Of a DNA stretch of 26,786 bases, positions 21,615 to 26,786 are shown in pieces. The translations under genes and the position numbers were made by a program. The notes below the pieces were generated by a model. That model was not told the origin of the DNA. It worked only from the letters and a program-made list of their open reading frames with translations, and did not search any database. Origin of the DNA: a virus; IMG/VR virus record IMGVR_UViG_3300031963_000801, positions 1 to 26,786 of that record; one strand, given 5' to 3'. The number at the start of each line of letters is the position of its first letter. Position 1 is the stretch's first letter.

Positions 21615-22364
21615 ATGAGCGTCACGCTGGCCGGGCAGACAATCTCGCGCCTGCAGGCCCAGCCTTGCGGGTGGCAGGACACTGATGTTCGTGCCGGCCT
21701 TGTAGCGCGTCGGTGGTCGGTCGTCGGGCGGGTGCGTGCCGCGCAGTGGATCGCGATATGGAACGCGTTTGAAACCTGGCAAGCGGCGCGGATCAATGAC
21801 GCGCCGACGATGGCCAGCCTGGCGGTCGGCACCACGATCTCATTCTCGGGATCCTCCTACGGGCGCACATGGACGAACGTCCCCTGCTGGTTCACCGGCC
21901 CGCCTGAAGGCCAGGCGACGGGCGTATTCATCACCGTCTCATTCGAGTTGGTGGCCGCCGCCGATGCCCTGGCGGTCATGCTCAGGCAGGAGGAACTGAA
22001 CCGGCTCGAAGATGCCGCGCTCCTCCCGAACTACGGCACCTATTCCCTCGGCGGCGTCACCCTGACGCTGCTGGACGAACCGGACGGGTTTGAAGACGGC
22101 CCGACGATGGGCCTGGCGGCCACCGGAACCGGGATCGTGCAGGGGCCACGGAAAGCGACGCAGGTCAAACAGATCAACGGATGGTGCGCACCATCCAACA
22201 AATCGACCCTGATGACCTGGTACGCCAACGCCGTGCAGACCCGACCGACGACCGGATCATGGTGGCCCATCACTGAACCGCAGTTTTCGCAGGATCGGCT
22301 CCTCGTCAATGGCGCCATGGTCGAACGCCTGATCGTTGCCGTCACCCTGAAGCTGACGCCGTGA
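21615..22364 (+). CDS. putative distal tail protein
   Basis: This 249-aa beta-rich protein begins MSVTLAGQTISRLQAQPCGW. Blocks such as RRWSVVGRVRAAQWIAIWNAFETW, SYGRTWTNVPCWFTGPP and WWPITEPQFSQDRLLVNGAMV suggest a two-domain tail-tip protein. Its place directly after the tape measure and before a hub-like protein is that of distal tail proteins, which close the tube and anchor the tip. No specific family motif is certain. The stop overlaps the GTG start of the next gene (GTGA). Confidence 0.6.
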   Translation: MSVTLAGQTISRLQAQPCGWQDTDVRAGLVARRWSVVGRVRAAQWIAIWNAFETWQAARINDAPTMASLAVGTTISFSGSSYGRTWTNVPCWFTGPPEGQATGVFITVSFELVAAADALAVMLRQEELNRLEDAALLPNYGTYSLGGVTLTLLDEPDGFEDGPTMGLAATGTGIVQGPRKATQVKQINGWCAPSNKSTLMTWYANAVQTRPTTGSWWPITEPQFSQDRLLVNGAMVERLIVAVTLKLTP

Positions 22365-25300
22365 CGGTAGACGTTCGCTGCACTGTCGTCACGGACCGGG
22401 GGATCAGCACCACCGGATCGATCTCTGAGGACCACATTGATACGACGAACGTGCTCGCCCGGGTGCGGGGCACGATCGAGTTCGCCGGCATCTACAACAT
22501 GGCCCGCGGCACCGCGGTCAACGTCGCCTACACCGTGCCGGGCTTCAATCAGGTAACCCGGTTCCCGCGGCAACTGTGGGTGCTGAGCAGCAAGGTGGAT
22601 CCGTTCGCTGAGATCACCACCACGGAAGTCGGCTGCAGGCTCACCCTCATGGGCGATCTGCGGCCACCGGATGAGGTGCAGGCTGCCGACGCGGATCCGG
22701 AATTGCCGGCGAACATGCAGGGCCAGATCCCGCTGCCGATCTACGCCCGGGACGTGCTGGCCGATTGCCTGAACAAGATCGGCCTCACCGCTGCCGCCGG
22801 CAATACGGCGCTCGTGAGTTCGTTCCTGCAGGAGCAGTTCGACACCAGCGCCGGCTATGTCCAGGTGATCAATGATCTGCTCGCGTCGGAATCCTGCTAC
22901 GGGTTCGTCAATGCAGCCGGCCAGTTCGTGGTCCGCAAGATCCGGGACGCCGGCAGTGTTGCCGCGGTGCTAACGCGGGATGCCCTGCTGACGATGGAAG
23001 GGATCGAAGGCGGGCCGCCGCCTGCTGATCAGATCCGGGTCACATGGGACGGTGCGGTGCAGTCGCCTCCAGGGCTGGAACTACCGGAAATTCCGGTGTT
23101 ACCGGAACTGCCGGAAGTTTCGAGCATCATGATCAACGGCGTGGCGATCAGCCCTGAGCAGAAGGCCACGCTGGACGCCAAGGCGGCAGAGATCGCTGCA
23201 GAGCAGAACCTGCCGCTCAGCATTGCCAAGGGCATCGTCTACGAAAGCATCAGGTCGCAAGGCGCCACGATCGGCGCAGGCGGTGCACTGGCTGCGTCCA
23301 CCTCTCAATTCAATGACGGCATCAGCGGCAGCAATGTCCAGGGTGCCAGCTATTCGGATCAGAGCCGGCGGGTTGATGACTACAACCAGCCTGGAACCGA
23401 TGACCCAGGCAATCCTGGAACGCCCGGCGGGCTGCTCAACTGGACGTATGAAGAAAATATCTCATCCCCGCAAACCTTCAGGCAATCCTATGTGAAAGAG
23501 GTTGGCGGGACGACCGTAGACGCGGTTGACATCGTGGTGTTCGCCTCTAAGTCCGTCTCCACCACCACGTTTGAAGATGTCAGCTACATCGATCTCGAAG
23601 GGAAGGTGCAAACCGAAAGCGTAGCGGTCACCCGCGAGACGATCACCGATAACTGCGTAGGACCGATCAACCCGACACGGTGGAAATCGAAGCTGGAAAA
23701 CGGATCCCCGGCGCGGGCGGCCGATCTGGTGCAGTCGCGTTCGCGCACCACGTTTGATTATACCCCCACCAAAGACGGGCTGCGGACGCTGCAGGAAGTG
23801 ACGGAAGAATACGAACCTATCATCGGATTTGGTGGCCGGCTGGGGATCAAGAACTGGGTCGGGATTGACCTGGGCTTTGCCGAAGTGCTCGTCAGCCGTA
23901 CGGAAACCATCTACGCGACAAGCGAAACCACCGTATTCGGCAACAGCGGAGCCCCGATCGGCTCGTTCGATCGCACCAAAACCACCGTCAATCGCTGGCT
24001 TGCATGGGGTGCGACGCAGGAAGGCACGCATGGCGCCGGCATTGTCGCCCAAGCGCTGGAGGTGCTGGAAGATGCGCCGAGGATCGCCGGCATCTACGAA
24101 CTGGTCGACGCCTGCACCGCTCTGGTATTCGACGGGTCAGAGGTGCGCATTTCCCAAGGTCGCGGCATCGTGCAGAGTCTCCCCCCGCGGCAGGATCAGC
24201 TCCGCGATCGCCTCACCCGTAACACCCCGGGCGGCAGCGGGTTCACCTCGCTCAACTTCTCACCCACCGGCACGCCAACAGGCACCGCACGCTATCTGCT
24301 CCCCTATCCAGCCGACGACACCGTGCAGGGCGTCGAGGTTGACCCGGTGACCCTGCAGCCGCAGGTAGTGCCGGGGAACGTGCAGGAGCAGGCGCGGCAG
24401 TTCGGCTTGACGCAGAACTACCTGGCGTATGGCCACGCGAACGGGGTGGCAATCACGACCGAGATCCGGAACCTGCCATCCGAACCGCTGGGGACATTCT
24501 GCATCGATGCCGCCGGGGTGTCGGCCGTGTTCCGGTCCAACGGCCAATCCTGGGCATGGGGCCCCGAGGGCATGATCGTCGGCGCTGATGCGTTGCTCCA
24601 TGGCACCGCGGGCACGTATGCCGCGCCTGAGTTTGACGACTGCTGGGTGCCGGTGCCGGTCGCGATTGATGACCTGGTGGCCGCTGCATCGGTGACGACG
24701 AACTCAAGCCCGGCACCAGCGAACACGATCACCACGCCCGGAGGGTTTGACCCAGTGAACCCGGGCAGCCTGTGGGGCACCCTGCCGACGAATGGAACCG
24801 ACGTGCCGGCGCAGGTGCGATCGATCGCGGTGGTGATCGAGCCGCGGAATGAACGGGTGGCGATCAGGGCCACAAGTCAAACCGGCGTGACCATCCGGGA
24901 ATACGACTACCCGCTGAATCTGGGAACTGAGGTGATCCAGGCGGTCACCCTCACCAGTGTCGAACTGCCGGTGATCGTTGCCCTGCCGCTGACGACCATC
25001 GCGGTAGGCCCGGTGGCGCCGCTGGTGTATCAGCCGGCAGAGATCACGTTGCCGCTGACGACTGTGACGGTCACGGCGCCAGAACCGGAGGTGTTGGAGG
25101 TTACCTCCGTGGTTTCGCTGCCGCTGACGATCATCACGGTAGGACCGATCGCGCCGGATGTTGCTACGAGCGTGGTGGTGGTGGACTTGCCGCTTACCAC
25201 GATCACGGTGGGCACACTGGAGCCAACGGTAAGCGAGATTGGGCCGACGACGGATCCCAATTTCTCCAGCGTTTCCCTGCTGCTGCCCTGCAACGGTGTA

Positions 25301-25897
25301 GACAGCAGCACCACGTTCACAGACGCAAGCGGCAACGCCGTTGCCATCACGGTGTTTAATGGCGCCAAGATCAGCACAACCCAGAGCAAGTTTGGCGGGG
25401 CGTCTGCCTTCTTCGATGGAACAGGGGACTACTTGCGGACGATGACAAACTCCACCCTGTTTGACTTCTCTAGTGGGGCCTTTACGGTTGAACTGTGGTT
25501 CTATCAGACGGGATCCAAGCGGGGACACCTGATCTCATACAGAGAGGCAGATTGGCGAATGGAAGTCGGGCCCAATCAGGAGGTCTACTGGGTTACGCCG
25601 TTTACTGCGCGGATTACGTCGGCTTCGGGTGTTGCCCCACTGAACCAGTGGAACCATTTGGCAGCGGTCAGCGACGGCACAACGACCACCCTTTACTGCA
25701 ACGGCACGGGCCAAGGCACCACGACATCCAATCCATTCGCCGGGGCCGGCGGTAGTACCGGGATCTACATCGGCCGCAACCCAGCGACCACCGCACGGGA
25801 CTTTAACGGCTACATGGACGACATTAGGGTAACCAAAGGAGTTGCTAGGTACACCGCCAACTTCACCCCGCCCACGGCGCCGTTCCCCACCTCCTAG
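22361..25897 (+). CDS. tail tip hub/receptor-binding protein with LPLTT repeats and C-terminal LamG domain
   Basis: This 1178-aa protein has a first ~240 residues that resemble a baseplate-hub fold (LARVRGTIEFAGIYNMARG, VVRKIRDAG, GIEGGPPPADQIRVTWDG). A Pro-rich linker (LPEIPVLPELPEV, ~240) and a Gly/Pro linker (~343-358) separate it from a central region. Residues ~874-965 hold four tandem 22-23-aa repeats beginning LPLT. The last ~210 residues are a LamG/concanavalin-like lectin domain: SAFFDGTGDYLRT, FTVELWFYQTGS, WNHLAAVSDGTTTTLYCNG, IGRNPATTARDFNGYMDDI. LamG domains bind surface glycans, so the C-terminus is probably the host-recognition part. The GTG start overlaps the previous stop. 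Confidence 0.82.
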   Translation: MTVDVRCTVVTDRGISTTGSISEDHIDTTNVLARVRGTIEFAGIYNMARGTAVNVAYTVPGFNQVTRFPRQLWVLSSKVDPFAEITTTEVGCRLTLMGDLRPPDEVQAADADPELPANMQGQIPLPIYARDVLADCLNKIGLTAAAGNTALVSSFLQEQFDTSAGYVQVINDLLASESCYGFVNAAGQFVVRKIRDAGSVAAVLTRDALLTMEGIEGGPPPADQIRVTWDGAVQSPPGLELPEIPVLPELPEVSSIMINGVAISPEQKATLDAKAAEIAAEQNLPLSIAKGIVYESIRSQGATIGAGGALAASTSQFNDGISGSNVQGASYSDQSRRVDDYNQPGTDDPGNPGTPGGLLNWTYEENISSPQTFRQSYVKEVGGTTVDAVDIVVFASKSVSTTTFEDVSYIDLEGKVQTESVAVTRETITDNCVGPINPTRWKSKLENGSPARAADLVQSRSRTTFDYTPTKDGLRTLQEVTEEYEPIIGFGGRLGIKNWVGIDLGFAEVLVSRTETIYATSETTVFGNSGAPIGSFDRTKTTVNRWLAWGATQEGTHGAGIVAQALEVLEDAPRIAGIYELVDACTALVFDGSEVRISQGRGIVQSLPPRQDQLRDRLTRNTPGGSGFTSLNFSPTGTPTGTARYLLPYPADDTVQGVEVDPVTLQPQVVPGNVQEQARQFGLTQNYLAYGHANGVAITTEIRNLPSEPLGTFCIDAAGVSAVFRSNGQSWAWGPEGMIVGADALLHGTAGTYAAPEFDDCWVPVPVAIDDLVAAASVTTNSSPAPANTITTPGGFDPVNPGSLWGTLPTNGTDVPAQVRSIAVVIEPRNERVAIRATSQTGVTIREYDYPLNLGTEVIQAVTLTSVELPVIVALPLTTIAVGPVAPLVYQPAEITLPLTTVTVTAPEPEVLEVTSVVSLPLTIITVGPIAPDVATSVVVVDLPLTTITVGTLEPTVSEIGPTTDPNFSSVSLLLPCNGVDSSTTFTDASGNAVAITVFNGAKISTTQSKFGGASAFFDGTGDYLRTMTNSTLFDFSSGAFTVELWFYQTGSKRGHLISYREADWRMEVGPNQEVYWVTPFTARITSASGVAPLNQWNHLAAVSDGTTTTLYCNGTGQGTTTSNPFAGAGGSTGIYIGRNPATTARDFNGYMDDIRVTKGVARYTANFTPPTAPFPTS
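24983..25255 (+). repeat. four tandem LPLT-x-x-x-V coding repeats
   Basis: The units begin at 24983, 25049, 25118 and 25187, spaced 66, 69 and 69 bp. Each encodes LPLT(T/I)-x-x-V followed by a Pro-Glu or Pro-Val stretch. DNA identity is highest in the first ~20 bases of each unit. They form a probable beta-stalk or spacer before the LamG domain. Confidence 0.8.
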
Positions 25898-25903
25898 TCA
25901 CCG

Positions 25904-25913
25904 GGAAAACTGA
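25904..25913 (+). promoter_or_regulatory. GGAAAACTGA late motif, copy 8
   Basis: Exact copy six bases after the stop of the hub gene and 23 nt before the GTG at 25937. No Shine-Dalgarno is seen near that GTG. Confidence 0.68.
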
Positions 25914-25936
25914 AAGCAGACCAGCAGCCTAGCCCC

Positions 25937-26374
25937 GTGCCCGTCACCGTCAGCTATTACAACCACACGGCACTCCGTGAGCGGAACGGTGGGTTTCCAA
26001 TCACGGATTCCTTCATCGTTAACCTCTACACCGTGCTGCCGTTCAATGCAACGGCAACCACCAAGGCTGCCGCAGAATCTGGCGCCACTCAACTCAGTAC
26101 CGCAAACGGTTACACCCAGAACGCAAAAGCCCTAACCGGCGTGGCACTGGCCACCGTCAACACCAAGGACTGCAGGCTCACATTCAGCGCGGTCAACTGG
26201 GACGCTACAGGTGCAGGAATCACGGCAAATTTTGCCATGATCTACGACGATACCCAAACTGACGATCCGCCACATTCGCATATCGACTTTGGCGGTTCTG
26301 TTACAGCCGTCGCTGGCTCACAGTTCAGGATCAATCCCAACGCCGCCGGTTACGTCCTCTATGACGTGCCCTGA
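25937..26374 (+). CDS. putative tail-tip beta-sandwich protein
   Basis: This 145-aa protein begins MPVTVSYYNHTALRERNGG. It is beta-rich with many Thr/Ala/Asn residues: VNLYTVLPFNATATTKAAAE, ANGYTQNAKAL, LTFSAVNWDATGAGITANF, HSHIDFGGSVTAVAGSQFRI. Several blocks (NGYT, GAG, PHSxIxFxxxxxxxAG) recur in the next gene, so the two are probably paralogues. They may be tip or fibre subunits; no family can be named. GTG start. The next ATG is 2 nt after its stop. Confidence 0.62.
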   Translation: MPVTVSYYNHTALRERNGGFPITDSFIVNLYTVLPFNATATTKAAAESGATQLSTANGYTQNAKALTGVALATVNTKDCRLTFSAVNWDATGAGITANFAMIYDDTQTDDPPHSHIDFGGSVTAVAGSQFRINPNAAGYVLYDVP

Positions 26375-26376
26375 TC

Positions 26377-26786
26377 ATGACGCTTAACGCAACCATCACG
26401 CCGAAGGAACTTGAACGTCAGGCCACCGAAGCATTCATCGGCAAATCCTGGCGCGTGTTCCTGGCCCTACGGCAAGGCACTGGATTAAGCGTCACCAGCA
26501 CTAGCGCTGCATGGACCGCCGAGAAGGTGCCAACCGCCAACGGTTACACCGACGCTACCGGCACTATCGCAGCCGGCACTTACAACACCACCACAGCGGC
26601 CTATGAGCTGGCCGCACTTACGGCAACGTTCACATCCACTGGTGCCGGCTACAGCTACGACAGCGTGATCATTCAGGTTGATAACGCCACCTATCCCCAT
26701 TCGGTCATCCTCTTCGATGCGCCGATCTTCCTGGCGGCCGGTCAAAATAAGGTCTATTCCGCTGTGCTGGTTCAGAACAACGCATG
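26377..26786 (+). CDS. putative tail-tip protein, 3' end outside the window
   Basis: The open frame begins MTLNATITPKELERQATEAF and continues to the window edge (at least 136 aa). It has KSWRVFLALRQGTGLSVTS, NGYTDATGTIAAGTYN, FTSTGAGYSYDSVIIQVD and YPHSVILFDAPIFLAAGQN. The order of these blocks matches the preceding gene, pointing to tandem duplication and divergence. It is incomplete, so total length and C-terminal content are unknown. Confidence 0.6.
   Translation, partial: MTLNATITPKELERQATEAFIGKSWRVFLALRQGTGLSVTSTSAAWTAEKVPTANGYTDATGTIAAGTYNTTTAAYELAALTATFTSTGAGYSYDSVIIQVDNATYPHSVILFDAPIFLAAGQNKVYSAVLVQNNA

Noticed and set aside
22281-22290. CAGTTTTCGC, near-reverse complement of the late motif
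   Set aside because: It is inside the distal tail gene with a mismatch and no minus-strand gene beginning there.
24704-25528. 274-aa minus-strand ORF opposite the hub gene
   Set aside because: It mirrors the LPLT repeats and LamG coding region and has runs of His/Arg; a shadow.
17614-25940. 12-mer GCCTAGCCCCGT shared between 17614 and 25927
   Set aside because: A 12-bp coincidence between two sites is expected by chance in GC-rich DNA of this length; contexts differ.

Overview
The window reads as about 27 kb of a tailed-phage (siphovirus-type) genome or prophage. It is GC-rich, roughly 60-65% by eye. The likely host is a high-GC picocyanobacterium of the Cyanobium/Synechococcus type. The support is indirect: six perfect copies of the cyanobacterial HIP1 octamer GCGATCGC (5970, 16808, 16817, 18250, 19143, 24204) and the general style of the phage proteins. 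No rRNA, tRNA, integrase, lysis gene or CRISPR array is visible, so lifestyle cannot be decided.

Layout. (1) 32-3181, minus strand: a tightly overlapping four-gene early operon transcribed as SF2 helicase, PAPS-reductase-family ATP pyrophosphatase, multi-HTH DNA-binding protein, VRR-NUC nuclease. (2) 3277-6131, plus strand, divergent from it: a small ribbon-helix-helix protein and a large P4-type primase-helicase. (3) 6132-6567: no gene, but a dense array of 13 GTAAC/GTTAC boxes around a 56-bp alternating purine-pyrimidine tract and a TATC/pyrimidine AT-rich tract. This is my best candidate for the replication origin. (4) 6568-8951: two small proteins, then small and large terminase. (5) 8957-9808: a phage-encoded sigma factor inside the packaging/head operon. 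(6) 9841-14908: portal, small basic proteins, MuF-type minor head protein and four connector-sized proteins. (7) 14942-26786: tail module with a frameshifted tail-assembly chaperone, tail tube with an inserted Ig-like domain, tape measure, distal tail and hub proteins, a lectin-like LamG tip, and two related tip proteins, the last running off the window. Two minus-strand genes (an AP2-domain protein and an 85-aa helical protein) flank the tail tube gene.

Most notable. A 10-bp motif, GGAAAACTGA, occurs eight times (seven exact, one 9/10), always on the plus strand and always just upstream of a late gene. In four cases it lies exactly 21 nt before the start codon, and in two others 20 and 23 nt. 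The first copy abuts the stop codon of the sigma-factor gene, so a phage-specific late control element is a reasonable hypothesis. The tail chaperone's second half is open in the -1 frame with no ATG/GTG/TTG start before 16167, the classic signature of programmed -1 frameshifting. No major capsid protein, scaffold or prohead protease can be recognised between the MuF gene and the connectors, which is unusual for an otherwise complete head-tail module.
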